Below are positions 8,890-17,610 of a stretch of DNA of 64,000 bases, in pieces. The translations under genes were made by a program, and so were the position numbers. Under the pieces are notes generated by a model. The model had not been told where the DNA came from and searched no databases. It was given only the letters and a program-made list of their open reading frames with translations. Origin of the DNA: CAZNLH01 sp964573995 (lineage in GTDB: Bacteria > Gemmatimonadota > CAZMKB01 > CAZNLH01); contig CAZNLH010000007.1 in the NCBI GenBank assembly GCA_964573995.1, positions 24,002 through 88,001 of the forward strand. The letters are read 5' to 3'. Position 1 is the stretch's first letter. Each line of letters starts with the position of its first letter.

Positions 8890-10110
8890 TCATATCCGCA
8901 TGACATAGGGGATATCCACGAGTCTCTCTCCAATCCCCTCGTCGTTTATCCAGTAGACGTCCTCTATCCTCACGCCGACCGACCTGTCCGGGTAGTAAAG
9001 CCCTGGCTCTATCGTGAATACCATCCCCTTCTTGAGCCTGTCCTGCACTCCTGCAGACAACCCCAACGAGGGCTCCTCGTGTACATCGAGACCTATTCCG
9101 TGTCCGAGGGAGTGGATATAACCGTCCGTGAGGTTACCCGGCGTTCGGAGCGTAGGATGCCCGCCCGCCTCGAAATAATCGTTCACGGCCGCGTTCACCG
9201 CACTGGCGCTCTCCCCCTCCCTCAAGCGCCTCTCGCCAACCTCGCAGGCGCCCTTTACGTCCTTATAAAGGGCCTCATACCCCTCGGGTGCCTCACCGAT
9301 CACCATCGACCTCGTGACGTCGTAGTGGTACCCCGTCCTGGCATCGGCAGGAAACACATCAAGTATAATGGGCCGACCCGAGGTTACAGCGTCGTCACCC
9401 TTCCCCCGGTTGTGAGGGACAGCGGTATCGTAGCCGATGGAACAGATCGTCTCTTCCTCCTCTAATAGGCCCTCACGGGCCAGGGACAACGTGATCAACC
9501 GTTTCAGGTCCCTTATCAACAACACCTCGCCGCTATCTTGGCGCACCAGGGCCCCGTCCATCCTCTCAAGTGAACAAAGGTAATCCACGAGTCCTTGTAT
9601 CACCTTCGCCACGCGTTCACCAACGGAGCGGATGGCCTCGACCTCTTCATGAGCCTTGGTGACCCGGGCCCGGGCAAAGATACCGTCCTCCGCGTCACGC
9701 ACCCACTCGACCTCCTTCACCTCTTTTCGCAGGTCATCCAGCAGCGGGTAGTACCTGCTGACCTCCACCCTCCCATACATCCCCACCCTGCCCCTGATGC
9801 CCAGGCCCCCTATGACCCTCCTTAAAAACTCCTTCTGTGTCTCCAGCGGGCCCTTTCCCTCTCTCATGATCTCCATTAACCCAAAGGCCTCGAAGTCCAT
9901 CAGTTCAAAACCAGTGGAGGCCGCCTCTTCCCTCTCCATGACACCATGGATCAACACCTCTCGTTCACCCCTCTTCTTCACTATCACCCCACTGGTCAAC
10001 CCCGCTCCACCGACAAGATACTTGAGAGGGGGGTTGCCGAGGACCTTTCCAGTAACTATCAGGGCATCGAGTCCCCTCTCCTCCATCAAACCGTCTATAT
10101 CACACTTCAT
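8890..10110 (-). CDS. M24-family metallopeptidase (Xaa-Pro aminopeptidase-like)
   Basis: 406 residues: an N-terminal creatinase-like domain (about 1-165) and a C-terminal pita-bread domain. All five metal ligands can be placed: ILDVFP (Asp), HYDVTR (Asp), SLGHGIGLDVHE (His), TIEPGLY (Glu) and RIEDVY (Glu). It should remove N-terminal residues preceding proline or cleave a related small amide in the cytoplasm. The start ATG follows GGGATGAGG. It lies 16 bases after pcm. The 89 bases between it and glyS hold nothing I can name. Xaa-Pro dipeptidase is an equally likely name. Confidence 0.88.
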   Translation of the reverse strand: MKCDIDGLMEERGLDALIVTGKVLGNPPLKYLVGGAGLTSGVIVKKRGEREVLIHGVMEREEAASTGFELMDFEAFGLMEIMREGKGPLETQKEFLRRVIGGLGIRGRVGMYGRVEVSRYYPLLDDLRKEVKEVEWVRDAEDGIFARARVTKAHEEVEAIRSVGERVAKVIQGLVDYLCSLERMDGALVRQDSGEVLLIRDLKRLITLSLAREGLLEEEETICSIGYDTAVPHNRGKGDDAVTSGRPIILDVFPADARTGYHYDVTRSMVIGEAPEGYEALYKDVKGACEVGERRLREGESASAVNAAVNDYFEAGGHPTLRTPGNLTDGYIHSLGHGIGLDVHEEPSLGLSAGVQDRLKKGMVFTIEPGLYYPDRSVGVRIEDVYWINDEGIGERLVDIPYVMRI

Positions 10111-10126
10111 GACCTCATCCCCTTGC

Positions 10127-10774
10127 TCATTCTTCGTTGTCTTCGATCTCTTCTGCCAGTCCGGTCATAGGTACGAACCGCACGGAGATGACCCTCCTCC
10201 TCTCCAACCCATCCCGCTTTTCCAGGACGATCAACTCCTGGTAGAACTTCCCTACCGGCATGACCAGCCTGCCCCCCTCGATTAGTTGCATCGTCAGAGG
10301 TTCTGGCACCTTCTTCGACGCAGCCGTGACGACTATCCGATCGAACGGCGCCTCTTCCGGCCAGCCATTATAGGCGTCCGCATTCCTTGTATGGATGTTC
10401 CTGTAACAGAGGCGTACGAACCGCTGCCGCGCCTCGTCCAACAGTGTCTTCAATATCTCAATGGTATAGACCTCCGGCACGATCTCCGCCAGCACCGCGG
10501 CCTGATAGCCCGAACCGGTCCCCACCTCGAGCACCTTCTCCACTCCCTCGAGATCCAGCAGTTCCGTCATCAACGCCACAATATAAGGTTGAGAGATGGT
10601 CTGATTCTCACCGATCGGCAATGGCCGGTCTTCGTAGGCATGCCGGACCTGGTCGGCCGGAACGAACTCGTGGCGTGGTACACTCCGCATCGCCGAGAGG
10701 ACCTTTTGATCCTTGACTCCGCGCCTTTCGATCTGCTCATCCACCATTGCTCGCCTCAATTGGGCGAAATCCAC
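10127..10774 (-). CDS. pcm: Protein-L-isoaspartate O-methyltransferase
   Basis: About 215 residues. The SAM-binding motif VLEVGTGSGYQAAVLAEI and the PCMT blocks FVPADQVRHAYEDRPLPIGENQTISQP and RIVVTAASKKVPEPL are unmistakable. It repairs isoaspartyl residues in damaged proteins. I chose the GTG at 10772-10774 (VDFAQLRRAMVDEQIERRG) because GGGAGGAAGG lies just before it and the family begins here. An in-frame ATG at 10822 would add 16 residues but has a weak ribosome site. It sits between a peptidase and endonuclease V, so several repair or turnover enzymes share this transcript. Confidence 0.93.
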   Translation of the reverse strand: MDFAQLRRAMVDEQIERRGVKDQKVLSAMRSVPRHEFVPADQVRHAYEDRPLPIGENQTISQPYIVALMTELLDLEGVEKVLEVGTGSGYQAAVLAEIVPEVYTIEILKTLLDEARQRFVRLCYRNIHTRNADAYNGWPEEAPFDRIVVTAASKKVPEPLTMQLIEGGRLVMPVGKFYQELIVLEKRDGLERRRVISVRFVPMTGLAEEIEDNEE

Positions 10775-10875
10775 CCTTCCTCCCACTTCCCCACCCTTTT
10801 TTCGCAAGAACATCTTGGCCATCCCAATTCCATTACGCGACGGGCCATCTGCGCCTACAAAACCAAGACCGACAA

Positions 10876-11556
10876 TCAGGGACGTTCCCGCCTCAACCTC
10901 TGTGTCAACTGATGCGCCAACCTGGTAGGCTCAGGCAACCGGTACCTCGAAAGGCACCTCAGCGTGAGATCCACAGCGCCATCGATATCTATCAGGTGCC
11001 CCGGCGAGATGAAGACCGGCTTTACACCCGCCCTCGTACGAACAACAGAGCCGATCCGCCTTCCTTCATGAGTCAATGGGACCCGAGAGCCCACCGACTC
11101 ACCCACCTCCTCGTGTTCTCCTACCAATCTCTTCTTTGCGCACCCGAATGACGGGATCCCGAGTATGAGCCCCATATGAGCGGCCAGGCCGAATCCCCGC
11201 GGGTGAGCGATACCCTGGCCGTCGAACACGACCACGTCCGGCCGAAGTCTCAATCTCCTGAACGCGGGTATCAAGGCGGGGGCCTCCCTGAAGGTCAGGT
11301 ACCCAGGCACATAGGGGAATTCCACCTTCACGGCCGACACCGCCTGTTCCAGGATACCGAATCCGCGTATATCCATCAGGACGACAGCCCCGACAAGGAC
11401 CTTCCTGTCCCTCCTTGAAAAAGAGACATCCGCGCCCGCCACGGTTGAGACCTCCCCCTCCAGCGCCGAGAGAACCAGCCTCTCCCTCAATTTCCTTTGT
11501 ATCTCCCCCGCCTCCCTGCAACTCACATCCCACCGATGGAGTTCAAGAACCTCCAC
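10876..11556 (-). CDS. nfi: Endonuclease V (deoxyinosine 3' endonuclease)
   Basis: 226 residues, full length. Diagnostic motifs are GADVSFSR (catalytic Asp), VPYVPGYLTFREAPAL (PYxPGxLxFRE wedge motif), VFDGQGIAHPRGFGLAAHMGL (catalytic Asp) and GCAKKRLVG. It nicks DNA one base 3' of hypoxanthine, starting repair of deaminated adenine. The GTG start overlaps the TAG of the aminotransferase gene (TAGTG), indicating translational coupling. The 53 bases before pcm contain no clear promoter. Confidence 0.94.
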   Translation of the reverse strand: MEVLELHRWDVSCREAGEIQRKLRERLVLSALEGEVSTVAGADVSFSRRDRKVLVGAVVLMDIRGFGILEQAVSAVKVEFPYVPGYLTFREAPALIPAFRRLRLRPDVVVFDGQGIAHPRGFGLAAHMGLILGIPSFGCAKKRLVGEHEEVGESVGSRVPLTHEGRRIGSVVRTRAGVKPVFISPGHLIDIDGAVDLTLRCLSRYRLPEPTRLAHQLTQRLRRERP

Positions 11557-12440
11557 TAACCGACCCCTCCAGCGCCGTGAGGGGCAGTCAGCTGCTCGAC
11601 TTCCTTCTCGTAAGAGGCTATGACTTCCCCTGTCAATGATCCCGCGCCCTCTTCACCAATCACCTGCCCGTCAACTGCATGGATGGGGACAACGCCCGCC
11701 GTCGTGAAGGTCAGAAAAGACTCCTCGGCCGATTTTAAATCCTCAGGGCTATACAGAGATTCCTTTGTATCGATTCCCTCCCCCCTCAGGATATCAATGA
11801 CGATCCCACGCGTAACTCCTTCCAGGATGCCGCTTTCGAGGGAAGGAGTACACACCTCTCCGTTCATGACAAAGAAGATGTTGCTTGATGTACCCTCCGT
11901 AAGGAAGCCCTGCATGTTCAGCAGAACGGCCTCCTTTGCCCCCCTCTCCTCTGCCTCCCGCTTCGCGAGGATGAGATTCAGCCTGTTGGTCGTCTTGGCC
12001 ACCGCCGGGATAACCGGGTCCATGGTCACCACATCACGCGATATCACGACGTCCCAACCACGGCTGTAAGTGTCTTGGGGGTACTCCGGTATGGGAAACA
12101 GTGACAAGAGTATTGTCGGGTTCAAGGCGCCGCCGGTGCTCAACCTCCAGTCTCCGACCCCCCTCGAAACGTTTATCCTGAGCGCCGCGTCTCGCAACTC
12201 ACCTGCCTCGAGGAGGCGGTTCACCTCGATCTCCATTTTCTCGTCGGTCCAGTTTAGATCCAATCTAACTATCGATGCGGAACTCCTCAACCTCGCCAGG
12301 TGCTTCCCGAGATGAAAGGGCCTTCGGTTCCTTATCAGGACCGTCTCGTATATCCCATCGCCGTACAAGAACCCCCGGTCCAAGACGGAGATCCTTGCCT
12401 CGTCCTCTCCCAGCAACTTACCATTCAAGTTGAACAGCAT
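11556..12440 (-). CDS. Class IV PLP aminotransferase (branched-chain or D-amino-acid type)
   Basis: 294 residues. Fold type IV features: SVLDRGFLYGDGIYETV near the N-terminus, the PLP lysine in VAKTTNRLNLILAKREAEERG, and FLTEGTSSNIFFV. These are shared by IlvE (branched-chain), Dat (D-alanine) and PabC (aminodeoxychorismate lyase); the general resemblance favours IlvE or Dat. No leucine or isoleucine synthesis genes are adjacent, so I leave the symbol blank. It lies 23 bases downstream of the M16 protease gene and is coupled to nfi. Confidence 0.85.
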   Translation of the reverse strand: MLFNLNGKLLGEDEARISVLDRGFLYGDGIYETVLIRNRRPFHLGKHLARLRSSASIVRLDLNWTDEKMEIEVNRLLEAGELRDAALRINVSRGVGDWRLSTGGALNPTILLSLFPIPEYPQDTYSRGWDVVISRDVVTMDPVIPAVAKTTNRLNLILAKREAEERGAKEAVLLNMQGFLTEGTSSNIFFVMNGEVCTPSLESGILEGVTRGIVIDILRGEGIDTKESLYSPEDLKSAEESFLTFTTAGVVPIHAVDGQVIGEEGAGSLTGEVIASYEKEVEQLTAPHGAGGVG

Positions 12441-12463
12441 CTGTGGCCCCCTCTCTCATGCTT

Positions 12464-15238
12464 TCACCGGTCGGCCCTTTTCAATGAATGGAGATCGTTG
12501 TCGACGGGCCCGGCGACAGCCACGGAAAGATTACCAGGATCGAGATACTCGCGGGCCACGCGCCGGATATCCTCGACGGTCGTGCCAGAGACATGGCTTG
12601 AAAATTCCTGGAGGAAGTCGAGGCCCAGGGAATAGAACTCGATATCGGACAGGAGATCGGCCAGGCCCTTGTTTTCCTCCATTCCCATCGAGATCGACCC
12701 GAGGACATTCTGCTTGGACCTGCCGAGTTCCTCCTCGGTAGGGCCATCTTCCGAGAACTTCTTTACTTCCCCGGTAATCGTGCTTATCGTCTCCTCTACG
12801 ACCTCCGGCGCCACGCCGGCACTCACCTCGAACGGGAACCGCCCGATCCCGCCGTCGAATGTGCCGTAGATGGAATACGCGAAACCCATCTCCTCCCGAA
12901 CCCTCTCACCCAGGCGTCCCCCGACCCCGAACTCCCCCAGGATGTTATTCATGACCTGGACCGCGGCATAATCCGGGTTGCTGCGATCTATGCCGAGGTG
13001 CCCCATCGAAATGGCCACCTGGGTCTTATCTTCCATCGTAACAACAGACCTATCGGGACCTTCATGGACCTTCACCGCCGGGATCTTATAGACAGCCGGC
13101 CCCTCCGGGCCCGTCCACCCACCAAAGACCTCCCTGGCTTCCTCGACGACCTCCGTCGGCGAAAGGTCGCCGACAACTGCAATGGAGGTGTTGGTCGGGT
13201 AATAGTACTCCCCATGGAAGGCCCTCACATCGTCAACTCCCAGCCGATCGACATCCTCCTCAGTCCCGAGGACCAGCCGAACGTATGGATGGCCTGCAGG
13301 ATAGATCATCTTTCTCAGGGCCAAGTCGGCCTGCCACCCTTCATCGGCTTCTTCTTCCCTGATCTTCACCACCTGTTCCCCCTTCAACCTCTTCAAGGCC
13401 TCACCGGGAAAACGCGGATACATCACAATCTCTCCAAGGATACGCATCACTTCATCCATGTTTTCTTTCAGGAGATCGATGTCGATCGTTGCCTTGTCCC
13501 TGTCGACATCCACGCTGACCTCTGTCCCTCCAAAGTCGATCTTCCTGGCGAGTTCAGCACCGCTCAATTCCCCGGCTCCCTCGAGGAGATAACTCGACGT
13601 CAGGGCCGCAAGGCCCCCCTTACCTTCAGGATCGGCCGCTGAACCCGCCCGGATGGTCGCCTTGATATGGACGGACGGACCAATAGAATTCCTCAGGGCG
13701 AGCACTGCGAGCCCATTGGGAAGGACCTCCCTGTGGGGCCTTATCCTGGAAAAGTCGGGGGGGGTGATCGCAACCTCCCCGCGGGAGAAATCCTCATGGT
13801 CTCCCTTTGTCCTGAACGCGGCGATGGGAGATCTCCGGTCACCGCTATCGGGGGCCCCTGCCTCTTCCTCCGGTGTCGCTCCCACGGGCAGAAACCATCC
13901 GGTGGTGCGGTTGCTTGGAGATAGGTACTTCCCCGCCACCCTCATTACCTCTTCCGCTGTGACGGAGCCCACCAGTTTCGGAAAATCGGCGAGATAACCG
14001 TACCTGAATATCGTCGAGAAGAAACCGAGTTGGTGGGCCTGTTCCGTCACACTATCGCTGTCGTACACGTATCTCGCAAGGACCTGGTTCTTCGCTCTCT
14101 GCAACTCCTCCTCGCCGAGTGAATTCTCCCTCAGGGTCTCCACTACTTCTGCGAGGGCGTCCTCGAGTTCCGCGCAAGAGACGCCATCGGCCCGGGATGC
14201 ATAGATGTAAAAGAGCCAGGGATACTTGGTCGGTATGAGCAATGCCCCGGCGCTCGTGGCCAGCCCCTTTCTTATCAGAGAACTGTAAAGCACTGAACCC
14301 CTCGATGCGTTCTCGTACCAGTCGAGGTTCCACAGGTTGATGCTCTCGCCGCCCGCCAGTACCGAGTCCAGGATGAGCAGGGGAACGAAGTCATCATCGC
14401 TCACCGGCGGCGTATGGTAGGCCTCCATGAGGTATGCCGCGGGGCCGGGCTTGCGAATTACAACCCGCCTCTCGCCAAGTTGCTCGGGCTCGATCGTCCT
14501 GAGACCGCACGGCGTTGGACCCACCGGAATCCCCTTGAAATACTCCCAGATTTTCTCAAGCGCGTATTTCCTGTCGAAGTCCCCCACCACGACGAGCGTT
14601 GCGTTGTTCGGTATATAATAGGTATTGTAAAAGTTGAGGAGATCCCCACGCGATATGGTCTCAAGGTCGCTGATCCATCCAATCGTCGGCCAGCCGTAAG
14701 GATGGGCCTTGAACGCGGCCGCCGTGACATCGACATCGAGGACCTCCATCGGGTCGTTCTCTCCGCCACGAAATTCCGAGATAACGACCGTCCGTTCCTT
14801 CTCGAAGTCCCCGGGATCAAGGCGACTCTTCCACATACGCTCCGCCTCGAGCCTTAGCGCAGCCCCCAGACCACCGCTGGGAATCGTTTCGAAATATGCG
14901 GTTTCATCCACCCAGGTGTAACCGTTCCAGTTACCCCCCATCGCGTCTATAAGACCCTTCATCTCCTCACGGCTGATCCCCTCGGTCCCCCTGAAATTCA
15001 TGTGCTCCATGAGATGCGCTATCCCCGTAATGCCCGGCCGTTCGTTACGAGATCCCACATTGTACCAGCACCACACACTTACGATCGGGGACGTATGCAC
15101 CTCCTTCAGGAGCACACGCAATCCGTTGGGCAGTACCTGTTCTTCCACATCTCTGCCCCATCCGAGCAGGAGCGGGACCTGCAAGAAGATAAGGACCACG
15201 GTGAACAGTAGTGTCCGGAAGGCACCTTCGTTCTTCAT
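12464..15238 (-). CDS. Secreted M16-family zinc protease, two-unit (pitrilysin-like)
   Basis: 924 residues with an N-terminal signal peptide (hydrophobic residues about 10-25). The first M16 unit has the inverted zinc motif HLMEH in GIAHLMEHMNFRGTEG and the distal Glu region. The second unit (GGLAALTSSYLLEGAGELSG) lacks HxxEH and is the usual inactive half. Periplasmic peptide degradation or processing is likely. The ATG follows GAGGAAAG, and a strong sigma-70 promoter lies upstream. As the promoter-proximal gene it heads the run that ends at the window's left edge. Confidence 0.9.
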   Translation of the reverse strand: MKNEGAFRTLLFTVVLIFLQVPLLLGWGRDVEEQVLPNGLRVLLKEVHTSPIVSVWCWYNVGSRNERPGITGIAHLMEHMNFRGTEGISREEMKGLIDAMGGNWNGYTWVDETAYFETIPSGGLGAALRLEAERMWKSRLDPGDFEKERTVVISEFRGGENDPMEVLDVDVTAAAFKAHPYGWPTIGWISDLETISRGDLLNFYNTYYIPNNATLVVVGDFDRKYALEKIWEYFKGIPVGPTPCGLRTIEPEQLGERRVVIRKPGPAAYLMEAYHTPPVSDDDFVPLLILDSVLAGGESINLWNLDWYENASRGSVLYSSLIRKGLATSAGALLIPTKYPWLFYIYASRADGVSCAELEDALAEVVETLRENSLGEEELQRAKNQVLARYVYDSDSVTEQAHQLGFFSTIFRYGYLADFPKLVGSVTAEEVMRVAGKYLSPSNRTTGWFLPVGATPEEEAGAPDSGDRRSPIAAFRTKGDHEDFSRGEVAITPPDFSRIRPHREVLPNGLAVLALRNSIGPSVHIKATIRAGSAADPEGKGGLAALTSSYLLEGAGELSGAELARKIDFGGTEVSVDVDRDKATIDIDLLKENMDEVMRILGEIVMYPRFPGEALKRLKGEQVVKIREEEADEGWQADLALRKMIYPAGHPYVRLVLGTEEDVDRLGVDDVRAFHGEYYYPTNTSIAVVGDLSPTEVVEEAREVFGGWTGPEGPAVYKIPAVKVHEGPDRSVVTMEDKTQVAISMGHLGIDRSNPDYAAVQVMNNILGEFGVGGRLGERVREEMGFAYSIYGTFDGGIGRFPFEVSAGVAPEVVEETISTITGEVKKFSEDGPTEEELGRSKQNVLGSISMGMEENKGLADLLSDIEFYSLGLDFLQEFSSHVSGTTVEDIRRVAREYLDPGNLSVAVAGPVDNDLHSLKRADR

Positions 15239-15307
15239 CTTTCCTCATACCGAAGGCGGCGCGGCCTCATGCGATTCATGCGCCGGCCCGCGCGAAGTGA
15301 ATTTTAT

Positions 15308-15336
15308 AGTTTACCGCCAGGCTCCCGACGTGTCAA
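15308..15336 (-). promoter_or_regulatory. Sigma-70 promoter for the M16-to-M28 gene run
   Basis: On the minus strand TTGACA (15331-15336), a 17-base spacer and TAAACT (15308-15313) lie about 70 bases upstream of the M16 start. The -35 box is a perfect match and the spacing is ideal. All genes from 15238 down to the window edge have the same orientation with gaps below 90 bases, so this may drive most of them. Internal promoters cannot be excluded. Confidence 0.6.
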
Positions 15337-15342
15337 GCGGAT

Positions 15343-15978
15343 TCAACCCCCCTCCAGGACCTGCCCGATCAACTCCTCCGCCCGCTTGATCTCCTTCCAC
15401 CTTGCGCGCTTCAGGATGTCGGATACGGCCTGCTGGGTAATCCCCAACCTCTCGGCGACGGCCGCCTGTCTGCCCATCTCCTTGTAAAGGCGGATGACGT
15501 TGTTCTGATGTTGGCTCCACATACTACGGAAGACATGTACGAGTGACGCCAATTCGCTCAAGACTTCATTGAATGCCACTTCGTCATCCAGTCCGAAGAT
15601 GTAACACCATCCCGCTGACCTCGCCTTTCCAAGGAGCAGCCTGGCCCGTTCTCCGGCACGGCTGAACCAGGCTCCCTCAGGCTCTATGTCACCGGGTTTG
15701 CTGACCTTGTCGTTTACAATGGCGAAACGAACCCAGGCGGGATGAAGTTCCTCGTTGAACGTGGCGCATGCCCTGTAACAAGTCCCCGCTCTCTTCAACA
15801 GACCGAATATCTCCCCGTGCTCGCGCCTGAGAACGGGGGGAATGAAAAAATCTCCCCGATAATGCCTGTAGAGGTGACCGACCAGCCATTGAGCCTTGTC
15901 ATAGATCCAGTCGGCATCGACACTAACAGGAGGCTCCACGAATTGCCCGAGGAAGATAGTGATCGGCTCACTATTCAT
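15343..15978 (-). CDS. SatD-like protein with C-terminal helix-turn-helix
   Basis: 211 residues. The C-terminus (about 165-195) is a clear HTH: GRQAAVAERLGITQQAVSDIL, preceded by WSQHQNNVIRLYKEMG as in SatD-family proteins. The N-terminal 150 residues hold a possible ligand or cyclase-like fold (DIEPEGAWFSRAGERARLL) that I match only loosely to SatD. Function unknown; probably a transcription regulator. The start ATG lies only nine bases after a TATTAT -10 box, and two palindromes flank this promoter, suggesting autoregulation on a nearly leaderless transcript. Family assignment is tentative; the DNA-binding role is firmer. Confidence 0.65.
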   Translation of the reverse strand: MNSEPITIFLGQFVEPPVSVDADWIYDKAQWLVGHLYRHYRGDFFIPPVLRREHGEIFGLLKRAGTCYRACATFNEELHPAWVRFAIVNDKVSKPGDIEPEGAWFSRAGERARLLLGKARSAGWCYIFGLDDEVAFNEVLSELASLVHVFRSMWSQHQNNVIRLYKEMGRQAAVAERLGITQQAVSDILKRARWKEIKRAEELIGQVLEGG

Positions 15979-16030
15979 AGTGAGAGAATAATATGAAAAA
16001 CGTGATGATAAAACAAGGTATTAACCTTGT
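15967..16030 (-). promoter_or_regulatory. Promoter with two palindromic operators for the SatD-like gene
   Basis: Minus strand: TTGTTT (16011-16016), 17 bases, TATTAT (15988-15993). A palindrome ACAAGGT-ATTA-ACCTTGT (16013-16030) overlaps the -35 box, and CTCACTA-TTCA-TAGTGAG (15967-15984) covers the start codon. Both have 7-bp perfect arms and 4-base centres, but different sequences. The first is followed on the plus strand by ATTTTTTC and could double as a terminator hairpin. Confidence 0.5.
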
Positions 16031-16091
16031 ATTTTTTCGGGATCGCAAGGACGGGAAGGGCGCATCATACCCCGCGGTGTTCTCCCTCAAC

Positions 16092-16724
16092 TCAATACGA
16101 CCTGGCAAGATAGGTTATCGCACCGAGTATGACGAGCACAACGCCGGTTACCCGCTTCTCATGTAGTTCGAGGTAGTCCCATCGCAGTCTCTCGAGCCCG
16201 TGAAGCCCAAGGTACACGAGCAGAAGCATGCCACTCATCGTTACTATCATATAGACCAAGGACACCCACATTATGGCAGACCATCCCATGCCGCCCACCG
16301 TAAAGTAATAGGCCTCGATCTCCAGGCAGGGGGACAGGAACATGGCAAGTGCCAGGGAGGCGATGATGGTGGACTTCGACCTTTTATCGGAACCGGACGG
16401 TGAGCCCTTTACCTCCTTGTGCGGGTGAGTGCGCCTGAGATCATTCCAGATGAAAACCAGCCCCAGGAGGACGAGTATGCCCGGCGACGCCACCCGCATC
16501 AGGAACTGATAAGACGAGGAGAATCCTATGCCAACCAGCCCAACGACAATCCCCACGAGGATCGTGCCGGCAATATGGGCGCCTCCAGCCACGGCGGTGA
16601 CGAAAAGTGTCTCGCCTGTAGACCAGCGCTCGCCCCTCCCTATCGCCACGAAAGGTATCCAGTGACTCGGGAGCATCGCGTGCAACAGGCTCAATATCAG
16701 GGCCCCTGAGACTATCCGAATCAT
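16092..16724 (-). CDS. Six-helix membrane protein, NicO/RcnA- or cytochrome-biogenesis-like
   Basis: 210 residues with about six transmembrane segments. The first helix carries LLHAMLPSHWIPFVAIGRG, recalling the His/Asp-rich first-helix motif of nickel/cobalt exporters, and a later one has FLSPCLEIEAYY. A short hydrophilic loop with His (HPHKE) separates the halves. It may move a metal ion or a small thiol or sulfur species, but no residue set proves a substrate. It lies between the SatD-like gene (same strand) and the divergent ATP synthase operon. I do not recognise it precisely. Confidence 0.6.
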   Translation of the reverse strand: MIRIVSGALILSLLHAMLPSHWIPFVAIGRGERWSTGETLFVTAVAGGAHIAGTILVGIVVGLVGIGFSSSYQFLMRVASPGILVLLGLVFIWNDLRRTHPHKEVKGSPSGSDKRSKSTIIASLALAMFLSPCLEIEAYYFTVGGMGWSAIMWVSLVYMIVTMSGMLLLVYLGLHGLERLRWDYLELHEKRVTGVVLVILGAITYLARSY

Positions 16725-16905
16725 TCACGGAATCTCCGAAAACAGCGACCTCGTGGCCGGAAAGCGGCGCATTCGCCTCGCGCTGGCGCGACGTACAAGA
16801 CGGTATCGATTACCTATGATGGAGATAGAGCGGAGAAAAGTCAAGATAATCCCTTAAAGCGGCACAACGGCTTATTTATTAGGTGCATGTGCATGCCCCT
16901 TTACC

Positions 16906-16934
16906 TTGATTTTTTCAAAGTAATTTATTATCTT
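16906..16934 (+). promoter_or_regulatory. atp: Candidate promoter of the ATP synthase operon
   Basis: TTGATT (16906-16911), 17-base spacer and TATCTT (16929-16934) lie in an AT-rich patch of the 229-base divergent intergenic region. The predicted transcript would start near 16941, only about 13 bases before the likely first codon of atpZ. The rest of 16725-16905 holds no recognisable element. Confidence 0.45.
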
Positions 16935-16953
16935 CATTGTCTTTGTAAATTCA

Positions 16954-17196
16954 CTGAAGCCGGATTGGGGGCTCAAGACGGCCAGGAAGAAGGTACAGGC
17001 CTTCGGTACTTACGCAGGACTTGGGATCCAATTGGGAGGATCCGTGCTTGTCTTCTTCTTCCTGGGCTATTACCTGGACGGTTACCTGGGGACCCTTCCG
17101 CTCTTCACAATTCTGGGGACCTTTATAGGAGCGGGCGCTGCCATATACAGCATATATAAAAAGGTATTTCCCGACGACCAGGACAAGAAGGGGTGA
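16954..17196 (+). CDS. atpZ: AtpZ/AtpI-like small membrane protein, first gene of the ATP synthase operon
   Basis: About 80 residues with two transmembrane helices. The core GTYAGLGIQLGGSVLVFFFL, then GYYLDGYLGTLPLFTILGTF and a basic YKKVF tail match the small AtpI/AtpZ family that precedes F0 genes and helps c-ring assembly or magnesium supply. The frame opens after a TAA at 16921-16923 but holds no ATG, GTG or TTG before the conserved part. The CTG at 16954 (LKPDWGLKTARKK) is my best guess; ATT codons upstream are alternatives. The product is certain, the start is not. Confidence 0.75.
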   Translation: MKPDWGLKTARKKVQAFGTYAGLGIQLGGSVLVFFFLGYYLDGYLGTLPLFTILGTFIGAGAAIYSIYKKVFPDDQDKKG

Positions 17197-17203
17197 TCTT
17201 CCC

Positions 17204-17608
17204 TTGAAGGACATTAGCGGGAAGTTCATCAGGAGGGCCGTCTTGCTAACGGTCGGCATCATAGCGCTGGTCTACTACCCGGCGATGTGGTGGCTGGGAG
17301 ATGACGCCGTCCGCAGCCTCATAATCGGGGCAAGCATCAGCGCCCTCGTCATGTCGATCAGTTTTGCATCCCTGGTCTGGTCATTCGACAAATCGAATCA
17401 AACGTTCATGACCACGTATGCCGTGGGGTTCCTCGGGAGGATGCTGGTCCTCGGAGGTTCAGTCCTGATAATCAGCAGGATAGACAGCCTGAACCTGATA
17501 GCGGGTTCCCTGGCCATTTTATTCGTATATCTCGTTCTGACCGGACTGGAGATCAAGTACATCCAGTCGTACCGACCATTCCAACGGATCGGTGACGGAG
17601 GGAGATAG
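17204..17608 (+). CDS. atpI: ATP synthase subunit I family membrane protein
   Basis: 134 residues with four predicted transmembrane helices, starting at a TTG (LKDISGKFIRRAVLLTVG), with AAGGGG about ten bases upstream. Size, topology and position between atpZ and atpB identify it as the AtpI-type assembly protein that helps form the c-ring. Sequence conservation in this family is low, so context carries most of the weight. It sits seven bases after atpZ and two before atpB. Confidence 0.75.
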   Translation: MKDISGKFIRRAVLLTVGIIALVYYPAMWWLGDDAVRSLIIGASISALVMSISFASLVWSFDKSNQTFMTTYAVGFLGRMLVLGGSVLIISRIDSLNLIAGSLAILFVYLVLTGLEIKYIQSYRPFQRIGDGGR

Positions 17609-17610
17609 GA

